NCBI RefSeq assembly: GCF_029931775.1
Contig: NC_079328.1
Span: 8,918,501 to 8,982,500, forward strand
DNA from: Euleptes europaea
Taxonomy: Eukaryota; Chordata; Lepidosauria; Squamata; Sphaerodactylidae
DNA length: 64,000 nucleotides
Direction of reading: 5' to 3'
Each line of letters starts with the position of its first letter. Position 1 is the stretch's first letter. This document shows positions 32,996-44,404 of the stretch, in pieces. A model generated the notes under the pieces. That model did not search any database, was not told the DNA's origin, and saw nothing but the letters and a program-made list of their open reading frames with translations. Both the position numbers and the translations under genes were made by a program.

Positions 32996-33383
32996 GTAAG
33001 GCTATCCCTCTCTCTCTCCCTCAGCACCAAAAACCTATTACTGGGAGTTGGGAGGTAGTAGGGGGGTTGTCATAGAGGACTTCCCAGTTCTATCAACATT
33101 TGGCATATATGGCATATAGACAACAATTGCACAGAGACATATTCTTAGTTATTTGGAAACCTTTTATGTATAGACTTGCCACCATTGTTGTCATATTATT
33201 ATTTCATTTCTGTCTGTGCTTAGTAATTGTTTTTTAAATCACTGGACAATTAAATGTACTTTAGAGGGAGGCCCACATTTCTATGACTAAAGAATTGAAA
33301 ATCCAGTGACATTACTGATCACATACTGTATTTCATCCTCAGCATGGCAGTTGGAAGGCTGGGGTCTTTCTCTTATAGTCAAT
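32996..33383. other. unassigned spacer
   Basis: No feature seen. Confidence 0.4.
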
Positions 33384-33582
33384 TTAGGCTAGCCGGATCT
33401 TGTCAGATCTCAGAAGCTAAGCAGGGTCAGCCCTGGTTAGTATTCGGATGGGAGACCACCAAGGAATACCAGGGTTGCTGTGCAGAGGAAGGTACTGGCA
33501 AACCATCTCTGTTAGTCTCTTGCCATGAAAACCCCAGAAAGGGGTCACCATAAGTTGGCTGCAACTTGACGGCACTTTGCCG
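33384..33582 (+). mobile_element. 5S rRNA-derived SINE, left arm of inverted pair
   Basis: The 5S part (CAGATCTCAGAAGCTAAGC, GGATGGGAGACCACCAAGG) is followed by the tail CAACTTGACGGCACTTTG, which meets the tail of the opposite copy. Confidence 0.85.
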
Positions 33583-33793
33583 CCGCCGTCAAGTCGCACG
33601 CAGCTGACTTATGGCTACCCCTTTAGGGGTTTTCATGGCAAGAGACTAACAGAGGTGGTTTGTCAGTGCCTTCCTCTGCACAGCAACCCTGGCATTCCTT
33701 GGTGGTCTCCCATCCAAATACTAACCAGGGCTGACCCTGCTTAGCTTCTGAGATCTGACGAGATCAGGCTAGCCTGGGCCATCCAGGTCAGGG
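33583..33793 (-). mobile_element. 5S rRNA-derived SINE, right arm of inverted pair
   Basis: Read in reverse, this copy repeats the left arm almost base for base and is slightly longer at its head (CCTGGATGGCCCAGGC). The tails touch at GCCGCCGCCGTC (about 33580-33591). Confidence 0.85.
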
Positions 33794-34050
33794 AGTTGAT
33801 GGCACTTTACACATACATATTTGGCAAACCTGGAAAATCCCCTGAGTATATAGAAAGCCCTGCATTATTTGAGGGTTTTGGATTAGTTTTGTGGCTTTCA
33901 TAATCTCAATAAAGACTGGGCCCTTAGTACTAGAGGATATGACATACTCAGGACACATAAGGAATTACAAGAGGGGGAAAACAATTAGGAAATCCCACTC
34001 TTCAACATTCCTCACTCCAGAATTCCCTAAACAAGAGGCTTGAGTTGACT

Positions 34051-34096
<46 letters not shown>

Positions 34097-35361
34097 ACAC
34101 ACACAAACACACCTCTACCCTTTTCCTTTTAATTGATGCTCAGCTCTTGTCAATGTACCTGCCCCTCCTGGAGCCTTTATTGGAAGTGTTTTCTTCTTTT
34201 TTTCCTTATGGTTAGCTTACAAAGCCATATCTTTCTAGATATCTAAGGAGTCTACCAAGTAGGCAGAGACCATCATCTTTTGTGTGAGAGACCCGTTTCA
34301 TCATCCACACAGGGGCCAGCCACTTTACTGTTAGATATATGGCTATGAAGACGTTCCATCAGTCATGGACGGGAAACATATGAAATGAAATCAAAGGATA
34401 GAGCATGAAGGTTTGTTTTTACTGAACATGCAGTTAAAAACTTAGTAAGGGCGATTCCCAGAATGTTCCAATTGCAGATCTCTTAGAGCTATTTAGTTAT
34501 TTCTGAGGTTTATCACAGCAACCTGTACTAGCTAAAAATCCACACGGGATATTAAAAGAACTTACAATTCTCTGGCTTGACAGCTCACCTATTTTTGTGA
34601 TTGTTATTCATGTGAAAACAGACTAGAAATCCACCCCTACATTCTGTGGTATAAGTAAAGTATGGAACAGACAATGAAAACTGGCAACAAGAATTTCGGA
34701 GCTACTGCAAAAAAAAAAAAAAAAAAATCTCCAAGCACAGAACAAAAGGTGACATTGAAGCATCTAGTGAAGAAAAAGTATCCTTGTGTTATATTGGGGA
34801 CCACATGAAATAACTGTAGATGAGTTTAGTGAGGATATTTTAATTGCAACATTTGTTTTTTTACACAGCAAAATCCTTTTGTGTTCCTACAGCGATTTCT
34901 GCCAATTTCTAGAGCCGCAAAATGTCAGGGTTACAAGGCTGATTGTCAAGTACATAAGGAAGTGGAGCCAAAATAGTTGCCACACCAAAGAGCAGGGATG
35001 GAAAATCTGAGAAGCAGCAACTGAGCCAGTTGAACAAATTATCCCCAGTGCCACCTTCATGGCTAGAGGGTGTTCTGTGGACCCAACAAGAGGACTGTGA
35101 AAATCCTAAGTACAGTTACAGGAGAAATGGACTGGTTTATAGTCAGTTCCACATGCAAAACATGCCATGCTATGAAGTGCTCCAATAGCAGAAAAAGTGT
35201 AGGTGTGAGATAAATTCTTAGCACATAACATAGTTTCTCAGCCTTCTTATTAAGTCTAGTGCTCAATGGCCTCAAAACCTAAGTGTTCATTGATTTTGAA
35301 TCCAGTGCTTTAGAAAAATCTATTCTTTAAATACTAGTACAACCATTTTTGTGACTTTTAA
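33794..35361. other. intergenic with microsatellites
   Basis: A (TC)n run at about 34053-34092 passes into (AC)n; an A-run lies at 34709-34727. The rest, about 1.4 kb, is unassigned and AT-rich. Confidence 0.5.
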
Positions 35362-36708
35362 ATCCATTTTCATTTATTTACAATATTTATAGTCTGCCTT
35401 TTCACTGGGTCTCAAGACAGATTACACAGACCAAGTGGATACAATCAACAGGATAGGACATCCAATAAACAATGTAATAGGATTTGGATTGTAGGGATCT
35501 GGAACCCACCAGAAATCTGAAAACAGAACCAAAGCAAAGCATAAGAATCGACATGACATAAATGATGCAAAAATTACATAGCAGGATCTGACTTACAGCA
35601 ACAGGCAATGCAAACTATACAGTAGTATAGACCACAGTCCTTAACCTCTTAACTACCTTCTGAACCATTTTGTTACAGTACAGCCCTGTTACCTGCGTAG
35701 AAAAGCTCTCTTGAATAATTCAGTTTTGCATCATTTGCAGAAAGCCAAGCAACTGGAAGTCTTCCTAACCTTATCAGGCAAGCCATTCCATAAGGTGGGG
35801 GCCACAACAGAGAAGGCACATGTACGGGCAGTTGTCGATCTTGCCTGTTTATGGGCTGACACCTGCAGAAGGCCGTGCTCAGATGGACAAAGGTGTCATG
35901 GTGGAAAATAGGGGGAGAGGCAGTCCTGCAGATACAAGCAACTAAAGCCATGAAAGGCTGAGTGTATGATAGCCAATACTTTAACTTGAACCCAGTAATT
36001 GATGGGCAGCCAACGGAGTGACTTCAAATTGGGAGTAATATGCACGCTCTGTCCACCTCCCAATAATAGTTGAGCCATGGCATTCTGCCAACAGGACCCT
36101 CTGCTCTGATTTTGAGGGAAGACCAATGTAAACTGCATTACAGTAGTCTAGTCTTGATGTTACAATGGCATGGATCCAGGTGGCCAGATCAGCTGTATCA
36201 AGGTAAGGGGCCATTTTACAGGCTAGGCTGAGTTGGTAGAAGGTGTTTTTGCAGCTGAATTAACTTACTTCTCCAGTAATAGTGTTGGCTAAGTGTAACC
36301 CCAAGGCTCTTAACTATGTCAGCAAGGGTCACCTGAACCCCATCAAAAGTGGGGAGCACAATTTCCTTCAAGATCCCCATCTTCCCAACCAGCAAGACCT
36401 CTACTGAATCACTAGTAGATTTTGATAAGGGTACATAAGCTGGGTATCATCAGCGTATTGAGCCAACCTCAAAACAATCAATAATTTGTCCTAAGGAGAT
36501 TGAAAAGTATGGGTGATAGGAACCCAACAGGCTAGGTCCCACACTGATGATAACAGGTCTCCAACAGCAACCCTTTGAGTCCAATACGTGAGGAATGCTT
36601 TAAACTGGTCCAATACACTTTCCCTGCTACCTATTTCTACCTCCAGGCTCCTCAACAAGATGGCATGGTCCACTGTATCAAAGGCTGCAGATACAATAAA
36701 GATGCGTG
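35362..36708 (-). mobile_element. L2-type LINE, 3' portion
   Basis: On the minus strand this encodes worn pieces of an L2-like RT protein: FIVSAAFDTVDHAILLRSLE near 36620-36690 (the RT motif-A block) and VTSRLDYCNAVYIGLPSKS near 36120-36180. A long tail with SINE-like termination follows to about 35362. The 5' continuation lies beyond the gypsy fossil at 43118-43800. Many stops indicate an old copy. Confidence 0.7.
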
Positions 36709-39700
36709 TGTAAGCTCTAGTCCTGCGGCAAACCCATAAACAGACTCCAGCAGACGGCAAGTCCATGAAAGCAGTTTTATTGATTAAACACGACAGGTTA
36801 CAGAAGTCAATATTCAAGATGTTACTAGTGAGGGGCTAAGGGAAAGCATTTGGCATATATACAAAGCACTAAGAGATAACCAGTAACCCTGGCAACCCCC
36901 CTCCCAGTAGCAGGAAGGAGTGCTTGGCAATTCCCACACTGAAGGAATCTTTGAAGTATAAACACAGGGCTGGAGTGGTGATCTAATCTGGCCTTGGAGA
37001 GAACTGCAAAATAACCATGAACTGTCTTCATGGCCTGCTCCTGACATTCTGCCCCCCTAAAGACCCCCCTTCACCCTTCCCTGAGGGTTTGTGAGGGTAG
37101 GTGGAATGGAATTCTTGTACCAGGCGGGGGGCGGAGACGTCAGAGGCATGACCCATTCATCTTGGGCGGAGACGTCAGAGGCAAGACCCATTCATCTTGG
37201 GCGGGACCAAAATGTTTCCAGCAAACCAGGTATTGAAGGGCCCTGTAGCGAAAGCGGGAATCCAGTATCTTAGCCACTTCAAAATGTTCTCCCCCACACA
37301 CCATTTCTGGCAGTTTGGGTTGCGGCTCAGGATGCCATCTTTGGGAAGGAACGTACAGTTTCAATAGACTGATATGGAACACAGGATGAATTCTCCGTAG
37401 AGACTTGGGCAAGGAGTGTTCTACAGTCACTGGATTGATAACCCAGGAAATGGGGAACGGACCTACATACTTGGCACTGAGTTTATCACATGGGAGGGTG
37501 GAGCGTAGGTTCTTGGTGGACAGATAGACGAGATCCCTCACCCTGTATTCCTTACCGGGGGAGCGATGTTTGTCAGCCTGAACTTTGTACTTTCGTTTGG
37601 CTCGCTCCAAATTTTTAACCAGCCATGGCCAGGTTGTTTGAATGGAATGCACCCATTCAGCCACATCAGCCCCCTCCCCCCAGACACATCGACATGGCCC
37701 ACAGGATTAAACTCTTTACCATGAACAATCTGAAATGGGCTGAACTCCGTAGATTGGTGAACCACATTATTGTAAGCATATTCAGCAAAAGGCAACAGGT
37801 TTACCCAGTCATCCTGATGGTAATTGACATAACAGCGCAAATAACATTCCAAGACTGCATTCACCTGTTCGGTTTGACCATCCGTTTGGGGATGGAAGGC
37901 ACTAGATAGTCCTTGTTCCACTCCAACCAATTTGAGGAAAGCTTTCCAGAATTTGGCCACAAAATTTGAACCCCTGTCCGTTACCACCTTGCACGGGAAA
38001 GAATGCAGACGGAAGACATGCGACACAAAGAGGCGGGCCAATTTCGGGGCAGAAAGGATACCTGCGCAGGGCAAAAGATGCACCTGTTTTGAAAACACAT
38101 CAGTAATCACCCAAAGTACAGTCTTTCCCCCACTAGGGGGTAGATCCGTCATGAAGTCCATTGCAATCACCTCCCAAGGCTTAGAGGGAGTCTCTAACGG
38201 TTTCAAGAGTCCGGGCGGTTTTCCCTGTGCCCGTTTGGCTGCTGCACAGATGGGGCAGCTGCGGATGAAGGAGTCCACATCTGACCGCATGCCAGCCCAC
38301 CAAAATTTTCTCCTAAGTAAATGCAAAGTCTTAAGGAATCCGAAATGTCCGGCGGTCTTGGCACCATGAACCAAACCTAAAACCTCCCCCCACAACACCT
38401 CAGGCACAGTTTAGAATCCTTGTACCAAAAATCCCCGCGTTTAACTACAGAGGCTGGAAGGGTCTGCGAGGAAAGTTCAGTTTGATAACTACGAAGAAGA
38501 GTGTCCCTGAAGGACTCGGACAGACCTTCCACCCCCTCCGGAGTAGCACCGGCAGGTGGCTGGATCGGGGGCGGAGTTGATACCGGAGTGGGGGGCAGTT
38601 GAACAGGGTGCTCGGGTCCCCGTGCCTCGGGAGACATGGCTGTAGATCACTCCGAGGGAGGAGGAAGTGAGATGGGTGGCATCACCGGCTCGCCCGGGCG
38701 CGGGGCATCTGTCCCCTCTAGAAGCGGCCGCGGCGAGGAATGAGTTTGAGAACAGGTTTGCACAGCCAGAGTGGGCACTAGGCCCCGTTGGGCAGGGGTG
38801 AAGAGCGACTCTGTGGGTCGGTCAATCTTGGTGGGATATTGGGGAAGTCTAGATAGGGCGTCAGCCAGCAGATTTTGCTTCCCTGGTACATGCTTCAGGG
38901 TGAATCGGAATTGGGCAAAGAAGTCTGCCCAATGCACTTGTTTTGCGGACAGTTTGCGAGCCTCCGTTAGGGCGATCAGATTTTTGTGATCGGACAACAC
39001 TTCAAAAGGCACCGTGGAACTCTCCAAAAACTGTCTCCATACTGTCAAGGCATGTTTCACAGTGGCGGCTTCCTTTTCCCAAATAGCCCAATTGAGTTCA
39101 GATTGGGTAAACTTTTTGGGAAAATAAGTGCATGGACGCAGGTGTCCATCCTCCCCCCATTGCAGTAGTGCACCCCCCCATCGCTACGTTGGAAGCGTCT
39201 ACGTGAATTATGAACGGTTGAGTGCAGTCGGGGTGTTGCAAGACCAGCTCGGAGGTAAAGAGCTGCTTTAGACTATCGAAGGCGGCTTGACATTGGGGGG
39301 TCCACTCCACCCGGGCGTTGGGTAAAGTGGCCGAATCCCCTTTCCCCTTAGTTTTAAGGAGATCTGTGATGGGCAGAGTAATCCGGGCAAAATGAGGGAG
39401 GAATGCCCTGTAGAAATTTGCAAACCTGAGGAAACTTTGGACTTGTTTGCGAGTAGAGGGTGGTTCCCAACTGAGCACAGCCCACACCTTTTCTGGATCC
39501 ATAGTCAGTCCTTGGTGTGAGACGACATATCCTAGGAAGATTAATTGCTTCCTGTGAAACTCGCACTTAGAAAGCTTGGCACAGAGCTGATGATCCCTAA
39601 GACGTTGCAACACCTCCCTGACCAAAGCAACATGTTCCTCCATGGTTTTAGAGTAAATAAGAATGTCATACAAATAAACTACCACTCCTCTGAATAGCAG

Positions 39701-42700
39701 GTCATGGAGGATCTCATTAATGAGTTGCATGGAGACCCCTGGGGCCCCTTTTAATCAAACGGCATCACCATAAATTCGAACATCCCAAAGCAACTGGAGA
39801 AAGCTGTCAGAGATTCATCCCCCTCCCGAATTCTGACTCTGTAATAAGCCTCGACTAGATCCAACTTAGTGAAAATGTGTCCTTCTTTCAATTGTCCCAA
39901 GAGATCAGGAATGAGGGGGATGGGATAGACATTCATTTGAGTAACAGCATTGAGTTTCTGAAAGTCAATACACAAACACAAATCCCCCATTTATTTTTTT
40001 CATGAAAAAGGCTGGTGCTGAACAGGGTGCAGTGGACAGTCGGATGAAACCACGAGCCAAGTTTTTGTCTAAAAACTCGCAGAGCACCGTTCGTTCTGCA
40101 GGGCTCATTGGGTAGATCTTACTCTTTGGTGGTTTTCCATCCCCCACCACCTCAATAGCACAGTCCGTCCAGCGGTGGGGAGGTAAAACATCACACTTCT
40201 GTACATTGAATACATCCGCAAAGTCCTGATAGTCAGGTGGCAAGTGGATTGGACTGGAGGGGTCCACGGCAAGAGCAGGAGTTGGCGTGATTATGGTTTT
40301 AACGACCACGTCATGTCAGTGTAATTCACACAACGAGCTATTGAACGTTAAAGTCCCAGCATCCCAGTCTATGGCAGGACTGTGTCCTTTGAGCCAATTT
40401 GCTCCCAACACCACCGCATATCTAACATTAGGCACAATAGTAAGGTTGATTTGTTCCCAGTGGTGTCCAATTCCCATTGCCACCCCATCAGTGTGATGAT
40501 CTACCGGGGGCCCCTTGAAATCACTGCCGTCCACCTGGGCAAATTGGACCGAAGCAGAGGGACTGACTTCACCTGGAGTGCCTTAAACGTGGTTTCGTTT
40601 ATTAACGAGCGGGCACATCCAGAGTCAATTAAGGCTTTGACTTGTAACTGAAAACCCTTTCTATAATGTTGTAATATGACATCTCTTCCACTTCACTCAC
40701 CATGAAGGGGACTTCGGGTTTTGTCTCGGGCTTTGCAGGAGCTCCTGCGAGGGTCTGCGGTATTGCCCCCTCTACTGCAGACCCAGTCCGTTTTTTGGCT
40801 GTTCGAGGGGAGACTCCAGATAAAGGGCAGGGGAGGTCCAGTGGTCACCCTCCTCAGAGGGAGGGAGCTGATCTCTCCAGGGGTAGTAATTGTAATCCTG
40901 GACCCCGACGGGTCCACTGGAGAAGGGTCCGTCGTCACCTCTCCGGCAAGCAGAGCTGGGGGTGCTTTTCGTCGTGGAGCAACGCTTCACTCAACCGCAG
41001 CGCCTCTCCCTCGAGCGCGTCCCCTTCCACAAGGAGTCCCCGCCGGCTGGGCAGAGGGACTCGGCGGTCCCTGACATGACGGGCAGGCTGCTGTGAAGTG
41101 GCCCATGGCACCACAAACGAGGCAGGCTCCCCTTTGAAATCACAATGCTCGGTCCGGTGGAGGTAGAGCCGGCCTCCGCGGGGCCTGAGGAGCGGCCGGT
41201 TTTGGAGAGTTTTTCTGGCTGCCCCCCTCCCTGGCCTGCCGTCGGGCAAGAGAAATAAACTGGCGGTGACTTTCCACCTCTTCCGCCAGTAAAATCCATT
41301 CTTCCAAGGTGGCTGGGTCTCGCTGCATGTATGCCCAGTTGAGAATCTCGGGGTGCAATGCTGCTCTGAAGTAGTGTACTCGGGTCGCTTCAGTCCAATC
41401 AACTATTTTATTAGCGAGTCTTTGGAACTCGTCTGCAAACTCACGGACTGAGGAGGATCCTTGCCGAAGTTGGAGGAGGGCCGCCTTGGCCTTTTCTCCC
41501 TGGAACGGATCCTCTAAGCATCTTCTTAACGCTCGCATGAACTCATTCAGTGACCGTATGGAGCGGGCCCGGGTATTGAACTGGAGAACCATCCAATCTG
41601 CGGCTTTTCCGGCCAGAAGCGAGGAGACAAATCTCACTTGGTTGTCTTCCGTGGGGGAGGAATGCCCCTGTTCTCTCATGTAACTGTCCACTTGGTGTAG
41701 AAAACAGGGCAATGCATCCGCAGAGCCATCAAACGTCACCCGTAGACAGGGTTGCTTCCACTGCACAATTGGGGCTACAGGGGGTGGTGCAGGCGGTTGT
41801 CCAGGGGTCCGTAGTACCGGGACTGGTTGTCCTTGATGCGGCTGCCACGCTGGTTGCCCCGCTGGTTGCCCTGGCTGTCCTGGGTGTGCCGGGATTGGCT
41901 GGCTTGGGGCAGGCGCCCCTTGAGTACGTTGCAGGCAACCGTACTCATGCATCACTAAGTCCAGTTGGTCCTGCATCTGGGCCATACGATCCATTAATGC
42001 TCAGTTTTGAAACTGCAAGACATGGATCTCCTCCTCAGTACCAGTCCGTCGGGCTTGGCTGACCCGGTAATTGGTATTCCAGTTGCCTTCCTCGACGTAC
42101 TCGGTCTCTTCTTCCTCATATTCATGGGGATCAGGAGGGAAGGCTAACCGAAGTCGGCATGCTACTTCTCCAGGTTGTCCTAACTCTGGAGAGCCCCAGG
42201 AGAATGAAGGAAAAGACCAGTCTATTCCTCCGGTAATTTTAGACCAGGTTCCAGCCTCTGCCGTCACTCGTGCCCGAGCGGCGGCTGCCTCCGCCAACAG
42301 TTGCTCCTTCGCTCGCTTTGGGTCAGCGAGCGCTTGGTCCTTCTCGAGTTTGGCGACCGCCACAATTGGTTCGGCCGCTTGCTCCAAGAGTAATTGGATT
42401 TCCTTGTGCTGACCCAACAGCGGTTGAACCTGTCAAGCTAGATCCGCGGAGGAAAGTCCAAACTCCGGGTTTAAAACTTTCTCTACTTCCACTACCGTCG
42501 CAGTGTTCAGCGGTAAATCCATAAGAACCAGGACTGTCAGTGCGGCAATGCTCTGTGCTTCCCGGTGGCATACATTGGGATCCGGGCCAGATAATGGGAA
42601 ATCTCCCTCTGGTTCCCCCACCATCGGGAAGTAGGTTACAAGCCCCTGGATAGGGGCCGCCACTCCAGTTGCGACTCTCTGAGCATCAGCTCAGACAACA

Positions 42701-43117
42701 ACCGAGTTAGTAAGGCAAGGTCCTCCTGTGCTAACCGGGTCTCTTCCAGTAAAACATCCAGGTCCAAAAGGTCGTCGCAGGCACGTAGATCAGCATCCTG
42801 GGTCCTCCAGGGGGTCGACTCTGCCAGGCAATGCCACTGATCACTCACCAGCCAAATCAGCCGGGTGGCCTCCGCGTCAGTTTGTAGCGTCTCCTCTAGG
42901 ACGTCTTGTAGTAACTCGGGATCGTCAGGGAGCTCGTCTCACGTCCCAAGCCGAGGAGACATGTGCTTAGGCGAACCCTCCAGGGCTCCAGCCAAGGTCA
43001 GCAATTAAAACAGATTAAGAAGATGACTAGTAACATAATGTAAGCTCTAGTCCTGCGGCAAACCCATAAACACCTGTGAGCGCAACCATGAACTGTCTTC
43101 ATGGCCTGCTCCTGACA
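36709..43117 (-). mobile_element. Ty3/gypsy chromovirus fossil (broken)
   Basis: An LTR element of about 6.4 kb inserted in the L2-type LINE. The end repeat TGTAAGCTCTAG...CTCCTGACA is 36709-37046 on the left, with a much shorter counterpart at 43039-43117; the flanks GCGTG and GAGTG look like a worn 5-bp duplication. Parts, right to left on the minus strand: gag-like about 41.1-42.9 kb with a CCHC knuckle-like motif near 41.1 kb, protease-like near 40.3-40.5 kb, reverse transcriptase about 39.1-40.3 kb, RNase H about 38.6-39.1 kb, integrase about 37.4-38.4 kb, and a chromodomain near 37.15-37.3 kb. It is broken, with roughly ten interruptions. The shared stretches of the two end repeats agree well, so it is not ancient. 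The gag resembles the group from which vertebrate RTL/PEG10 genes arose. Confidence 0.85.
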
Positions 43118-43800
43118 GAGTGGCCTTTGTCTACTTCAGACAGAGGTCATCAACTAAAGCTAGCAGGGTCCCAGACCTGGGTTTCTATTACAAACCTGGC
43201 TTGAAGTCAAACTGAAAAGGGACCAGAGCAGATAAGTTATCCAAGAAAGACTGGAGTTGGTCCACTACTGCTCTCTCAATTGTATGTGTGTGTGTAAGTG
43301 CCCTCAAGTCCCTTCCGACTCATGGCAACCCTATGAATCAAAGTCCTCCAAAATGTCCTATCTTTGACAGCCTTGTTCAGATCTTGCAAATTGAGGGCTG
43401 TGGCTTCCTTTATTGAGTCAATCCATCTCTTTTCCTGCTGCCTTCCACTTTTCCTAACATGATTGCCTTTTCCAGTGACTTTTGTCTTCTCATGATGTGA
43501 CCAAAATATGATAGCCTCAGTTTAGTCATTTTAGCTTCTAGGGTCAGTTCAGGCTTGATTTGATCTATAACCCACTGATTTGTTTTTTTGACAGTCCACG
43601 GTATCCATACTCTCCTCTCTCAATTACCTTTCCCAAAAAGGGCATATTAGAGACTAGGTGATAATTGGCTATATCGTTTGTCTGTAGTGATTTTTTTAGT
43701 ATTGGATGGATAACTGCCTCTTTGCGTGGCTGAGGGAAGGTGCCCTGAGTTAGTGACTGATTAATAATAGATACTAAGTAATTGTTGATGTGGACCATAC
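43118..43800 (-). mobile_element. L2-type LINE, 5' continuation, with BovB insert
   Basis: The minus strand encodes INQSLTQGTFPQPRKEAVIH and PFLGKVIER (43630-43800), then DQLQSFLDNLSALVPFQFDF (near 43190-43265), the RT region directly before the AAFDTVDH block at 36.6 kb. So it is the same L2 copy as 35362-36708, split by the gypsy fossil. A BovB piece sits at 43282-43614. Confidence 0.75.
43282..43614 (-). mobile_element. BovB 3'-end fragment inserted in L2
   Basis: It contains the reversed BovB tail (TAAGTGCCCTCAAGTCCC) and the last coding stretch, and is flanked by a perfect 11-bp duplication CTCTCTCAATT (43271-43281 and 43615-43625). It is a clean 5'-truncated insertion. Confidence 0.85.
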
Positions 43801-44399
43801 TAGGGATGTGCAATCAGTACATCTGAGCTGAAAAAAATACCCCAAAATACCTTACTTTATTTATTTGTTTGTTTGTTTGTTTTACCGATTGATTGACTTT
43901 TACGCTGCTGTTTCCCAGCTGGAGCCAGGTTACTGGTATTTTTCGGGTATTTTTTCATCCAAATACACATTAGAGAATCTCCGATGCTAGCCAGTTATTC
44001 CGATCACAAAAAAAATTAAAAATGGGTTTCTTCAGGAAGATCAAATAGCAACAGTTAAAGGTCTGCAAAGTTGCCCATGCGCTTTCCCCACCTTTGTACT
44101 GGCTTCCAGGGCAACGAGAGGGAGGGGGGATGAGGCATTTCTCAGAGGAAAATAAGATAGGTCATTAGGAGGAGCTGTACTATTTGCCCAATCACCACAG
44201 TTATTTTACAGGGTTGATTGGTTTCAAATGTGGAGTCCAACAACCTTCCCCCTAGTTAGGAGGTTTCCCAGGGAACAGGAGGGAGAGGGGAAGGAGGCCA
44301 TGGCAAATTGGATTGCACCTTAGGGGGAGCAGTGCTCTTTGCCCAGTCACAGGAGTTGTTTCACGGCTGGTTTTCTTTCAAGAAAACATTTCCTGGCAG
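43801..44399. mobile_element. possible hAT-type element, left end only
   Basis: TAGGGATGTGCAATCAG at 43801 looks like a hAT terminus, followed by an AT-rich body with a (TTTG)n run near 43865-43882. I did not find a matching inverted right end, so the assignment is weak. Confidence 0.3.
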
Positions 44400-44404
44400 C
44401 CAGC

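Noticed and set aside
33384-33793. 5S rRNA genes
   Set aside because: Only the 3' two thirds of 5S is present, it has changes, and it is joined to a BovB-like tail with target duplications elsewhere. These are SINEs.
34053-34092. CRISPR-like or regulatory repeat
   Set aside because: It is a plain (TC)n microsatellite passing into (AC)n. No spacer-repeat structure exists anywhere in the window.
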